Positions 35,549 to 43,668 of a stretch of 48,915 nucleotides of DNA are shown in pieces. The DNA comes from Caccovicinus sp964425595. Lineage in GTDB: Bacteria; Bacillota; Clostridia; Lachnospirales; Lachnospiraceae. How positions within the stretch are numbered: the stretch's first letter is position 1; each line of letters opens with the position of its first letter. Both the position numbers and the translations under genes were made by a program. Under the pieces are notes generated by a model. That model saw only the letters and a program-made list of their open reading frames with translations. It made no database searches and was not told the DNA's origin. The stretch is from contig CAYRMW010000009.1 in NCBI GenBank assembly GCA_964425595.1, forward strand, positions 1-48,915, given 5' to 3'.

Positions 35549-36262
35549 TTACTGATTTTTATTTACGATTCGTGTCCGGCTGCTGCCATCCTCCACATTG
35601 ATGTAGCGCACAAACAGCGAGACCTTGTTTTCCGGATTAAGATTCGTCCAGAGCATCTCGGTGAACGCATCGATCTCGCCGGAAATGCCGACCAACTTCG
35701 GCTCGCCCTCAAAACTGGGAAGCGGATCGCCGTCATGCATGTAGGTGTGGATAAAATGCCCTTCTCCGGCTGCCGGATCTTCATAGGCAAACGTATAGCG
35801 GTGGCAGGAAGCGGGATTGCCGTTGCTGCTCTTTAAGATGGACATGGCGTAATTAAAGCTTCCGCTGCCAAGATGGATGATCCCGGAGATCCGCGGAGTA
35901 TAATTCGGCGCGTCCGGCTCAAATTTCCGGCTGCGGAGCGACTGCTCGAAGGTGAGCTGCCTGTCCATTCCCTCGTAAATGGTATCCGTCTGATCGCCAT
36001 TGGTCACGATGACCTTATTCCCCAGGACACGCACCGGCGCGTAGATGATCAGGCTCGGATCCGTAAGCTTCGACGGGTCGAATGCCTGGGTGCGGATCCC
36101 CTCTTTGTCTTCCACAAAGATCCGGTTCCGGCTGTTTTCACTGCGCCCCATGATAAAATAGGCAGCCACCGCATGTTTCCCATCCTGTGCTTTCCCCAGG
36201 ATAATCCCTCTTCCCGGATACGCATTGTTCTTTAATTCCTCTGCTAATGAGAGCATCTGCAT
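35549..36262 (-). CDS. purO: IMP cyclohydrolase, PurO-like
   Basis: This protein closes the ring of formyl-AICAR to IMP, the last purine step. The 237-residue product resembles the archaeal-type PurO family, with NAYPGRGIILG near the start and RIFVEDKEG. It pairs with the single-domain AICAR transformylase downstream, together replacing the bifunctional PurH. AAGGAG precedes ATG 36262 at eight bases. It is the first gene behind a ZTP riboswitch. Confidence 0.88.
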   Translation of the reverse strand: MQMLSLAEELKNNAYPGRGIILGKAQDGKHAVAAYFIMGRSENSRNRIFVEDKEGIRTQAFDPSKLTDPSLIIYAPVRVLGNKVIVTNGDQTDTIYEGMDRQLTFEQSLRSRKFEPDAPNYTPRISGIIHLGSGSFNYAMSILKSSNGNPASCHRYTFAYEDPAAGEGHFIHTYMHDGDPLPSFEGEPKLVGISGEIDAFTEMLWTNLNPENKVSLFVRYINVEDGSSRTRIVNKNQ

Positions 36263-36365
36263 GTTGGTTTCTCCTTTCCTTTTCCGCGGCCGTCATGACA
36301 GCGCCGCGCGCCGGCGGCCTGGATGAACGCCCCCGTCTCACCGGAAACGACCGGATACTTCGTAA

Positions 36366-36406
36366 CAAAAAACCGCCTGAGCATGCCAAAAAGCTGCCCA
36401 GGCGGT
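36366..36406 (-). terminator. Terminator arm of the ZTP riboswitch
   Basis: ACCGCCTG (36406..36399) pairs with CAGGCGGT (36379..36372), followed by six T (36372..36367). Its 5' arm is the same CCGCCTGGGCA that completes the ZTP aptamer, so ligand binding should block termination. Confidence 0.88.
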
Positions 36407-36475
36407 CGGCTGTCATGTTCCACGTGCTTCCTGTGTTCCCTCTCCACTGTGCCGCCAGTCGCACATCCTGTAACT
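36395..36475 (-). promoter_or_regulatory. ZTP riboswitch (pfl motif)
   Basis: The - strand carries the three hallmark segments in order: GCGACTGGCGG, GTGGAA and the pseudoknot strand CCGCCTGGGCA (36405..36395). ZTP riboswitches sense ZMP/ZTP, which builds up when 10-formyl-THF is short, and turn on purine and folate genes. The downstream genes PurO and AICAR transformylase act on ZMP itself, a good functional fit. Confidence 0.88.
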
Positions 36476-36504
36476 ATCATATAGTATGCGAAAAAAATGC
36501 GCAA
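36476..36504 (-). promoter_or_regulatory. Promoter of the purO operon
   Basis: TTGCGC (36504..36499), 17 bases and TATGAT (36481..36476), immediately before the riboswitch. Confidence 0.7.
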
Positions 36505-36556
36505 GTCTTTTTTTCCGGAAAAGCCCGGCGCCTGTGCATCGTGCGTTCATCGCCAT

Positions 36557-37283
36557 CTATTCGTTCCGTATGGCCGCAAGCGGGCTTAATTTCATCGCTC
36601 TGGTCGCCGGCAAAAATCCTGCCGCCATCCCCACAAGCACGGCAAAGCCAAGGGCTGCCAGGGCAAGCCACAGGGGGATACGGGATAAATCCCCAGGCAC
36701 CCCCGTCAGAACGCCTGCGCCGGCAAACCGGTTGATCAAAGTCGAAATGATCATGCTGAGGATGAGTCCCGCCGCGCCTCCCGTAAACCCGATGAAACCC
36801 GATTCCAGAAGAAACATATCCCGTATATTTCCCATGCCGCAGCCCAGCACCTTCATGATCCCGATCTCTTTGGTCCTCTCGTAGATGGACATCATCATGG
36901 TGTTGGCGATGCCGATCGCCGCCACGAACAGGGAGACGGCGCCGATCCCGCCGAGTACGGCCTGCACTATCTGCGCATGCTGCGATGCCTGCTCCAGCCA
37001 GTCCATCCGGCTGTATACCTGATATCCCATATCCGATATCTGTTTCTGCACCTTTGTCACCTGGTCCATGTCATCCACAAAGACCTGGGCGGAATATAGG
37101 AATCCATGTCAAAAATCACAAAAACCGGCTGATCAAGCAGATCGACATCCGGCACCTCTCCTGTCATCCAGTATCCCTGCCCTGTTTTGGCATGGTAAAA
37201 CTCCGTGATCATCTGGTTTCCCACAAGCCCACCCGATAAATCTTATACAGACCCTTTACCCGGATGATCGGAACCTTCTTCAT
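36557..37283 (-). pseudogene. Eroded MacB-type ABC exporter (ATPase start fused to permease end)
   Basis: From ATG 37283 the first 19 codons (MKKVPIIRVKGLYKIYRVG) look like the start of a LolD/MacB-type ABC ATPase. The frame then shifts, and GLVGNQMITEFYHAKTG onward reads as the outer domain of the partner permease. A second frameshift near 37095 leads into the last 173 codons (37078..36557), the FtsX domain with its final membrane helices. The ATPase core and permease N-terminus are missing, so the locus is inactive as a transporter. A TATAAT (37320..37315) with GCGACA upstream suggests the old promoter is still present. Confidence 0.8.
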
Positions 37284-37436
37284 CCTTCCTCACCCCCTTC
37301 TTCTTCCCGAGCACATTATATCACGCGGCCGATTTGTCGCCGCTTCTTTTTTCTTAATCTTCTTTAAAGATTCCTTACAGGAAGAGCATAAAGCGCGGCC
37401 GGCCGGCAAAGAAACGGTTTTATCGTCAAAAAGTGG

Positions 37437-37465
37437 TGGAATTCTCCTTTTGGATGCTATATAAT
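37437..37465 (+). promoter_or_regulatory. pyrB promoter
   Basis: TGGAAT (37437-37442), 17 bases and TATAAT (37460-37465). The leader is only about 35 bases long, with AAAGGAGG before the pyrB ATG; I see no attenuator. Confidence 0.6.
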
Positions 37466-37506
37466 GGGAAAGATAGAAATGAGACACGTATACAAAGGAG
37501 GCTCTC

Positions 37507-38430
37507 ATGAGACATTTACTCAATCCGTTAGATTTTTCCGTGGAAGAGATCGACGAGCTGCTGGCCGTGGCCGGCGATATTGAGCGCGATCCTTCCAAAT
37601 ACGCCCATGTATGCGACGGTAAGAAGCTGGCGACCTGCTTCTACGAACCCAGTACCCGGACACGGCTCAGCTTCGAGGCAGCCATGCTGAATCTGGGCGG
37701 CAGCGTACTGGGCTTTTCTTCTGCCGATTCCAGTTCCGCAGCAAAGGGTGAAAGCATCGCCGATACGATCCGGGTGATCTCCTGCTACGCCGACATCTGC
37801 GCCATCCGCCACCCCAAGGAAGGCTCGGCCCTGGTTGCCGCCATGAATGCCGGCATCCCGGTCGTTAATGCCGGAGACGGCGGTCATCAGCATCCTACCC
37901 AGACGCTGACGGATCTTCTGACGATCCACTCGCTCAAAGGCCGTCTTAAGGACCTGACCGTAGGCCTTTGCGGCGACTTAAAGTTCGGACGGACGGTCCA
38001 CTCCCTGATCAATGCCCTCGTCCGTTATCCGGATATCCGCTTTGTCCTGATCTCGCCGCCGGAGCTGCGTATCCCGGAATACCTCCGTGAAGACGTACTT
38101 AAGGCAAAAAATATCTCCTTTACGGAGCTGGGGAACCTGGATGAGGCGCTCCCGCAGCTGGACATCCTTTACATGACCCGTGTGCAGAAAGAGCGCTTCT
38201 TTAATGAAGAAGATTACGTCCGCTTAAAGGACTGCTACATCCTGACGCCCAAAAAGATGAAGCTGGCGAAGCCCGATATGTACGTGCTGCATCCGCTTCC
38301 CCGGGTGAACGAGATCTCCGTGGAAGTAGACCAGGATCCGAGAGCCGCCTATTTTAAGCAGGCGCAGTACGGCGTATATGTGCGCATGGCCCTGATCATG
38401 AAATTACTGGAGGTGAAAATGCCATGTTAA
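37507..38430 (+). CDS. pyrB: Aspartate carbamoyltransferase catalytic subunit
   Basis: This enzyme makes carbamoyl-aspartate, the committed step of pyrimidine synthesis. The 307-residue product has the carbamoyl-phosphate motif STRTR (49-53), a GDGGHQHPTQ loop and the aspartate-binding HPLPR near the C-terminus. AAAGGAGG precedes ATG 37507. It overlaps pyrI by seven bases, so the catalytic and regulatory chains are made together as an allosteric ATCase. Confidence 0.96.
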   Translation: MRHLLNPLDFSVEEIDELLAVAGDIERDPSKYAHVCDGKKLATCFYEPSTRTRLSFEAAMLNLGGSVLGFSSADSSSAAKGESIADTIRVISCYADICAIRHPKEGSALVAAMNAGIPVVNAGDGGHQHPTQTLTDLLTIHSLKGRLKDLTVGLCGDLKFGRTVHSLINALVRYPDIRFVLISPPELRIPEYLREDVLKAKNISFTELGNLDEALPQLDILYMTRVQKERFFNEEDYVRLKDCYILTPKKMKLAKPDMYVLHPLPRVNEISVEVDQDPRAAYFKQAQYGVYVRMALIMKLLEVKMPC

Positions 38431-38858
38431 ATATCAGCGGATTAAAAGACGGCATCGTCCTGGATCACATCGAAGCCGGCCGGAGCCTTGACATCTATTA
38501 TCACCTGGGCCTGGATAAACTGGAATGCCAGGTTGCGATCATTAAAAATGCCCGGAGCAACAAGATGGGCCGCAAGGACATCATCAAGATCGAGGGCGGG
38601 CTCGATACCATCGACCTTGATGTTCTGGGCTATATTGACCATAAGATCACCGTGAACATCATCCAGGACAATCAGATCGTGGAAAAACGCACGGTCAACC
38701 TTCCCAAAAAGATCGTAAATGTGATCCAGTGCAAGAACCCCCGCTGCATCACCTCCATCGAGCAGGAGCTTCCTCACGTCTTCTATCTTGCCGATGAGAA
38801 GACGCAGACCTATCGCTGCAAGTACTGTGAAGAGAAACACAACCGCCGCAGCCGATAG
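38424..38858 (+). CDS. pyrI: Aspartate carbamoyltransferase regulatory subunit
   Basis: This chain binds the nucleotide effectors that inhibit or activate PyrB and holds a structural zinc. The 144-residue product has an N-terminal allosteric domain and four zinc cysteines at 103, 108, 132 and 135. GGAGGTG inside the pyrB end precedes its ATG. Its stop codon TAG forms part of the -35 box of the RNase P RNA gene that follows. Confidence 0.95.
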   Translation: MLNISGLKDGIVLDHIEAGRSLDIYYHLGLDKLECQVAIIKNARSNKMGRKDIIKIEGGLDTIDLDVLGYIDHKITVNIIQDNQIVEKRTVNLPKKIVNVIQCKNPRCITSIEQELPHVFYLADEKTQTYRCKYCEEKHNRRSR

Positions 38859-38884
38859 ACAAATCCCGTTTTCTGTGTTACGAT
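38856..38884 (+). promoter_or_regulatory. rnpB promoter overlapping the pyrI stop codon
   Basis: TAGACA (38856-38861), 17 bases and TACGAT (38879-38884). The first three bases of the -35 are the pyrI stop. Confidence 0.7.
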
Positions 38885-38885
38885 A

Positions 38886-39232
38886 AGTAAGCTGAGTAGG
38901 GCAAATGGCCGCTGCTGCGGTACCGAGAGGACGCAGGAGAGGAAAGTCCGGGCTTCACAGGGCAGGATGCCAGATAGCGTCTGGTGGAGGCGACTCCAAG
39001 GAAAGTGCAACAGAAAATTTACCGCCGGAGGGTTTTCCCCGCCGGTAAGGGTGGAAAGGCAGTGTAAGAGACTACCGCCTGACTGGTAACAGGCAGGGCT
39101 GTGTAAACCCCATCCGAAGCAAGATCAAGCAGGAAGCATAAGGCGGCCCGTCTGCTTCCGGGTAGATCGCTTGAGGCTGCCGGCGACGGCAGTCCTAGAT
39201 AGATGGCCATTCACGACATAACCCGGCTTACC
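38886..39232 (+). ncRNA. rnpB: RNase P RNA, bacterial class A-like
   Basis: This is the catalytic RNA that trims tRNA 5' ends. Diagnostic conserved segments are in order: GAGGAAAGTCCGGGC (P4 5' side), ACAGAAA, AGAGACTACCGCC, and the 3' block ATAGATGGCCATTC with CGACATAACCCGGCTTA. The ends GTAAGC (38887-38892) and GCTTAC (39226-39231) pair as helix P1. It starts only about 30 bases after pyrI and ends before a strong terminator. Confidence 0.95.
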
Positions 39233-39244
39233 GCCCTGCTCAGC

Positions 39245-39306
39245 AAAAAAGGACCGCAAAAACAGCGGCAGCGCTCTGCTGCCCGCCGTTTTTGCGGTCC
39301 TTTTTT
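39245..39306. terminator. Bidirectional terminator between rnpB and the nucleoside kinase gene
   Basis: AAAAAAGGACCGCAAAAAC pairs almost fully with the right arm ending GCGGTCCTTTTTT, with an inner GCGG/CCGC stem. A-run and T-run on the two sides make it work for both converging genes. Confidence 0.92.
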
Positions 39307-39337
39307 CGGGATTTCCTGCGGCATCCGGTTCCTTTCC

Positions 39338-40990
39338 CTATACCCTGAAACAGCTTCCTCCGATAAATTCCCGAAGGATGGAATTTTTCGGCACCTCCTC
39401 ACTGCTGACGCCAAGGAAGTAATCCAGAAACTTCAGCAGCCGCTTGGCTTCCGGATATTCCGGGCTGTCCGTGGGGATACCAAACAGCAGAGGCTCCGCG
39501 TACTGCTTAAGTACGGCCAGCTCATAAACCAGAGCGGAATTAAACATCACATCCGCCTCTTCCTGGTAGGGGAAGATATTCTCCTCCTCGCCGCGGCGAA
39601 CCGAATGCCACATGCGAATCGTGTCCTGCGCCGACGCGCCGCGCGCACGGGCATCCCGCACCATACGCCGGAGCAGCCGGCCGTCCGTGGTGGGGACACG
39701 GTTGTGTTCATCGATATTCAGCGAGGTCAGGGCGCTGATATAGATCTTAAATTTGCTCTCCTTCGGAAGTGAATAGGAAAGCCTGTCGTTCAGGCAGTGG
39801 ATCCCCTCGATCACCAGGATATCCTCCGGTCCCAGGGAAAGGACGTCGCCTTTATATTCCCGCATCCCGGTAACAAAATTATACTGGGGCATCTCCACCT
39901 GTTCGCCCGAAAGAAGCCTCGTCATGTCTTCATTAAACTGTTTGATGTCCAGACATTCCAGCGCCTCGTAATTATAATTTCCCTCTTCGTCCCTTGGACT
40001 GTCCGCCCGGTTAACGAAATAATTATCCACTGAGATGGGATGCGGCTTTAAGCCCATGGCCATCAGCTGGATGCTCAGGCGGTAAGAAAAGGAGGTCTTC
40101 CCCGAGGAGGACGGACCCGCGACCATCACCAGCTTCTTAGACGGCTCCGCCGCGATACGCCCGGCGATCTCGCCGATGCGTTTCTCCATCAGAGCTTCTT
40201 CAATGAGGATGGTCTGTCCTGCCAGCCCCTGCGCGATACGGTCATTCAGGCTTCCCACATTCGCAAGGTCGAGCCGTTCCCCCCATTCAGAAGTCTCGCG
40301 CAGGACACGGTACAGCTTATCGCGGCGCACGAAGGGTTCTGTTTTTTTCGGATCCTTTCCTGGATACTGCAGTACGAATCCCGACTGGTAAAGGACCAGG
40401 TCAAAATATTTCAGATAACCGGTATTCTGCACCATGTAGCCGTAAAAATAGTCCTCAAAATCCCCGATGCGGTAAACATTGACGCTGGAGACGCGGCGGT
40501 AGCGGAAAAGACGTTCCTTGTCGTACATCCCGTGGTCGTGGAACCGTTCAATGGCTTCCGCTGTCGGCATGTTCCGCTTCTCGATGGGGATTTTCCGGGC
40601 CACATACTCACGCATCTTTTCCCTTACCCGATCTAAGAATTCCTGCGTAAGGGCAAAGTCAAGCGATGGACTGACAAAAAGCCCGCTGCCCAGAGAAAAA
40701 TCCACGTTCAGCCGTTTGATGTGACTTGCGCCTGCCACATCGTAAAACGCCTTGAGCAGCAGAAACACCAGGCTCCTCTGGTACGTCAGCTGCCCGGCCC
40801 TGTCTCTGGCGGTAATGAACCGGAGATCCCTGCACTCCGTTACGGTTTTGTGCAGTTCGCGGAGTTTTCCATCCACCTGGACCAGAAGGATATCGTCCTC
40901 CCATTCATGCTGGTACTCTTCCGCCACCGTCAGCCATGTGGTGCCGAAAGGATATTCTTTCTTTTTTCCGTTGATCATCATCCGGACCAT
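39338..40990 (-). CDS. Nucleoside kinase with N-terminal TGS and ThrRS-like domains (uridine kinase family)
   Basis: The 550-residue cytosolic protein joins an N-terminal TGS-like domain (about 1-62), a threonyl-tRNA-synthetase second-additional-domain-like segment (about 65-180) and a C-terminal uridine/phosphoribulokinase domain with P-loop GPSSSGKT (292-299). ATG 40990 is chosen because AGGAGG lies five bases before it. It probably phosphorylates a nucleoside, but the substrate is not settled by sequence. The tRNA-synthetase-like N-terminus suggests an RNA or nucleotide sensing role (inference). Confidence 0.88.
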   Translation of the reverse strand: MVRMMINGKKKEYPFGTTWLTVAEEYQHEWEDDILLVQVDGKLRELHKTVTECRDLRFITARDRAGQLTYQRSLVFLLLKAFYDVAGASHIKRLNVDFSLGSGLFVSPSLDFALTQEFLDRVREKMREYVARKIPIEKRNMPTAEAIERFHDHGMYDKERLFRYRRVSSVNVYRIGDFEDYFYGYMVQNTGYLKYFDLVLYQSGFVLQYPGKDPKKTEPFVRRDKLYRVLRETSEWGERLDLANVGSLNDRIAQGLAGQTILIEEALMEKRIGEIAGRIAAEPSKKLVMVAGPSSSGKTSFSYRLSIQLMAMGLKPHPISVDNYFVNRADSPRDEEGNYNYEALECLDIKQFNEDMTRLLSGEQVEMPQYNFVTGMREYKGDVLSLGPEDILVIEGIHCLNDRLSYSLPKESKFKIYISALTSLNIDEHNRVPTTDGRLLRRMVRDARARGASAQDTIRMWHSVRRGEEENIFPYQEEADVMFNSALVYELAVLKQYAEPLLFGIPTDSPEYPEAKRLLKFLDYFLGVSSEEVPKNSILREFIGGSCFRV

Positions 40991-41034
40991 AAATTCCTCC
41001 TGCTGTTTGCTGCCGGATGCCTGAAGCACCGCCC

Positions 41035-41832
41035 TCAGATCACTGCCGCGGGAAACGCCGCCGGCGCTTTCCGGATCGTTACCGTACCGCCAAGCTTTTC
41101 CCGCAGGTAAGTTTCCATAAACTCCATAAAAATATGCTCAAGCCCGTAATGCCCGGCATCGATGACCGCCATCCCCCTGGCCAGGCTGTCGATCCCCTGG
41201 TGGTGGCCGATATCTCCGGTCACAAGGACCTGCGCCCCGAGGCCAATGGCCGCCTCGACCATGCTCCCCCCGGAGCCCGGCGAGACCGCGCAGCCGGTCA
41301 GACACCGGTCGGATTCAAGGTCGCCGTAAACCAGGACAAAGGGAAGACCGAAGGCTTCCTTCACCAGGACAGCCAGTTCCCGGAGCGTGCGCGCGGGCGC
41401 AAGCGTTCCAATCTTCCCGATGCCGTACGGCTCGCCTTCCAGTTCGCCGGCCGGTTCCAGTATCCGGCAATCCGTAAGCCCCAGCCGTCCGGCGGCAAGA
41501 TCAGCCATGCAGCCCGGCGCACAGTCAAAATTGGTGTGCATGGCGTAATAGGACAGATCCGCCCGGATCATCCGCAGAACCCGGCGGCCGATGAAATCCT
41601 GGTCATTGATCTTTTTGATCGCCTTAAAGATCAGCGGATGATGCGTCACCAGCATATCCGCCCCCTGTAAAACCGCATCCTCGATCACCTGATCTGTGGC
41701 ATCCAGAGCCAGGTAGATCGTCCTGACCTCTTTATCGCTGCGGCCGGCCAGAAGGCCCGGGTTATCCCAGCCGCAGGCGATCTGCTCCGGGGCCAGTTCC
41801 CGGAGAACCGCAATGATCTCGTCACATCGCAT
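41035..41832 (-). CDS. Nif3-like dinuclear metal centre protein
   Basis: This is a conserved hexameric toroid with a two-metal site, often labelled GTP cyclohydrolase 1 type 2 homologue; its function is not firmly known. The 265-residue form from ATG 41832 (AAGGAGG six bases upstream) begins MRCDEIIAVLRELAP. Metal ligands are visible in MLVTHHPLIF and in IDAGHYGLEH. It overlaps the trmK end by 11 bases, the usual Firmicute pairing. Confidence 0.9.
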   Translation of the reverse strand: MRCDEIIAVLRELAPEQIACGWDNPGLLAGRSDKEVRTIYLALDATDQVIEDAVLQGADMLVTHHPLIFKAIKKINDQDFIGRRVLRMIRADLSYYAMHTNFDCAPGCMADLAAGRLGLTDCRILEPAGELEGEPYGIGKIGTLAPARTLRELAVLVKEAFGLPFVLVYGDLESDRCLTGCAVSPGSGGSMVEAAIGLGAQVLVTGDIGHHQGIDSLARGMAVIDAGHYGLEHIFMEFMETYLREKLGGTVTIRKAPAAFPAAVI

Positions 41833-42511
41833 CTTTTGCCTCCTTAATCCACGCCAGCTGCCTGACGGTGCTTTCCCTGGCCGTCCGGGCTCCCGGCGTC
41901 GTCTGTCCGTCAAGCTTTGCCAGGATGTCCCGCAGCCGCATCTCCTCCTGATCCAGGAAATCCCTCAATACCGGATCCCCTGCCTCGACCAAAAGCTTTC
42001 CGTAAAGATACTCCCACGGCTTTTCATACCGCATCTTCCCGCGGGACACCTCCATCACGGTGTAGTACTTTCCCTCGTCAAGCGTCATCGCCTCCCGGCG
42101 GATCGCGAAGCCCGCCTGTTCCAGGTAACCGCGCACCTTATCCTGCCCGGACTGAGGGGAGAGGATCCACGCCGCGGCGGAGTCCCACATATGGCGACCC
42201 TCCTCCAGGATGCGGATCATCAGCTGGCCGCCCATGCCGGCGATCACCACGGCATCCGCCTCGCCCGGCCGCAGCGCTTTAAGCCCGTCGCTTAACCGTG
42301 TCCGGATTTTTTCCTGCAGGCCCTTTTCCCGGATGTGTTCCCGCGCCCGGCTTAACGGGCCCTCCCGCACGTCCATGGCAAGCGCGCTTTCACAGATCCC
42401 GTTTTCGACCAGAAAGATCGGGATATATCCGTGATCCGTCCCGATATCGGCCACCCGGCTTCCTTCCGGCACAAAGGAAGCCACCAACTCCAAACGTCTC
42501 GATAATTTCAT
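41822..42511 (-). CDS. trmK: tRNA (adenine-22-N1)-methyltransferase
   Basis: This SAM-dependent enzyme methylates A22 in the tRNA D loop. The 229-residue Rossmann-fold protein has the SAM motif VADIGTDHGYIPIFL and the catalytic-type VIAGMGGQLM. It lies between rpoD and the Nif3-like gene, the common order in Firmicutes, and overlaps the latter. Confidence 0.92.
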   Translation of the reverse strand: MKLSRRLELVASFVPEGSRVADIGTDHGYIPIFLVENGICESALAMDVREGPLSRAREHIREKGLQEKIRTRLSDGLKALRPGEADAVVIAGMGGQLMIRILEEGRHMWDSAAAWILSPQSGQDKVRGYLEQAGFAIRREAMTLDEGKYYTVMEVSRGKMRYEKPWEYLYGKLLVEAGDPVLRDFLDQEEMRLRDILAKLDGQTTPGARTARESTVRQLAWIKEAKDAM

Positions 42512-42522
42512 CGCGTCTCCTG

Positions 42523-43641
42523 TCAGTCATCCAGATAGTCTTTTAATTTCCGGCTTCGGCTGGGATGACGGAGCTTTCGCAGGGCCTTGGCCTCGATCTG
42601 TCGGATCCGTTCTCTCGTCACATTAAACTGCTTCCCTACTTCCTCCAGCGTCCTCGGTCTTCCGTCATCCAGGCCGAAGCGGAGCTTAAGCACTTTCTGT
42701 TCCCGCTCCGTAAGCGTGGTGAGCACATCCATCAGCTGCTCATGAAGAAGCGTAAACGCGGCGGCATCGGCCGGAACCGCGACATGTTCATCCTGGATAA
42801 AATCCCCAAGGTGACTGTCCTCTTCTTCGCCGATCGGAGTCTCCAGTGAAACCGGGTCCTGCGAGATCTTCATGATCTCCCGCACCCTCTCCACCGGCAC
42901 TTCCATCTTCTCAGCGATCTCTTCCGGCGTCGGTTCTCTGCCCAGCTCCTGAAGAAGCTGGCGGGAGGTGCGGATCAGACGGTTAATGGTCTCCACCATA
43001 TGCACGGGGATCCGGATCGTCCGGGCCTGGTCCGCTATGGCCCTGGTAATGGCCTGCCGGATCCACCAGGTCGCGTACGTGCTGAATTTGTACCCCTTGG
43101 TATAGTCAAACTTGTCCACCGCCTTGATCAGTCCCAGGTTTCCCTCCTGGATCAGATCCAAAAACTGCATGCCGCGGCCCACGTATCGCTTGGCAATGCT
43201 GACGACCAGACGCAGGTTCGCCTCCGCCAGCCGCTTCTTGGCCGTCTCATCTCCGAGTTCGATGCTCTTTGCCAGCTCGATCTCCTCCTCGCCGGATAAG
43301 AGCGGGACTTTTCCGATCTCTTTCAGATACATCCGCACCGGATCTTCCAGGCTGACGCCCTCGGGGACAGAAAGATCGATATTTTCCATATCGATCTCCT
43401 CCTCTTCCATGTTCTCCTCGGAAAAAAGCTCTTCATCCATGACGTCATCCGCCGTGATCCGCAGCACATCCACGTGGTTGGCATCCAGGAAATCATAGAT
43501 CTGATCCCACTGTTCCGCGGTCGGCGCCTCCGAACGGAAGTAATCCTGCAGCTCCTTTTCCTCCAGCACATTCTTTTTCTTTTGCGCCATGTCCAGAAGG
43601 TCGTTCAGTTTCTCATACAACGTAAGCGTTCTCTCCTCCAT
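42523..43641 (-). CDS. rpoD: Primary RNA polymerase sigma factor (sigma-A/RpoD)
   Basis: This is the housekeeping sigma factor. The 372-residue product has an acidic N-terminal region, region 1.2 (DPVRMYLKEIGKVPLLS), region 2 with the -10-recognising KFSTYATWWIRQAITRAI, region 3, and the region 4 helix-turn-helix for the -35 (EEVGKQFNVTRERIRQIEAK). GGAGG precedes ATG 43641. It follows dnaG as in the classical macromolecular synthesis operon. Confidence 0.97.
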   Translation of the reverse strand: MEERTLTLYEKLNDLLDMAQKKKNVLEEKELQDYFRSEAPTAEQWDQIYDFLDANHVDVLRITADDVMDEELFSEENMEEEEIDMENIDLSVPEGVSLEDPVRMYLKEIGKVPLLSGEEEIELAKSIELGDETAKKRLAEANLRLVVSIAKRYVGRGMQFLDLIQEGNLGLIKAVDKFDYTKGYKFSTYATWWIRQAITRAIADQARTIRIPVHMVETINRLIRTSRQLLQELGREPTPEEIAEKMEVPVERVREIMKISQDPVSLETPIGEEEDSHLGDFIQDEHVAVPADAAAFTLLHEQLMDVLTTLTEREQKVLKLRFGLDDGRPRTLEEVGKQFNVTRERIRQIEAKALRKLRHPSRSRKLKDYLDD

Positions 43642-43668
43642 GCATGTCCTCCCATCCTTCCACCGTGT

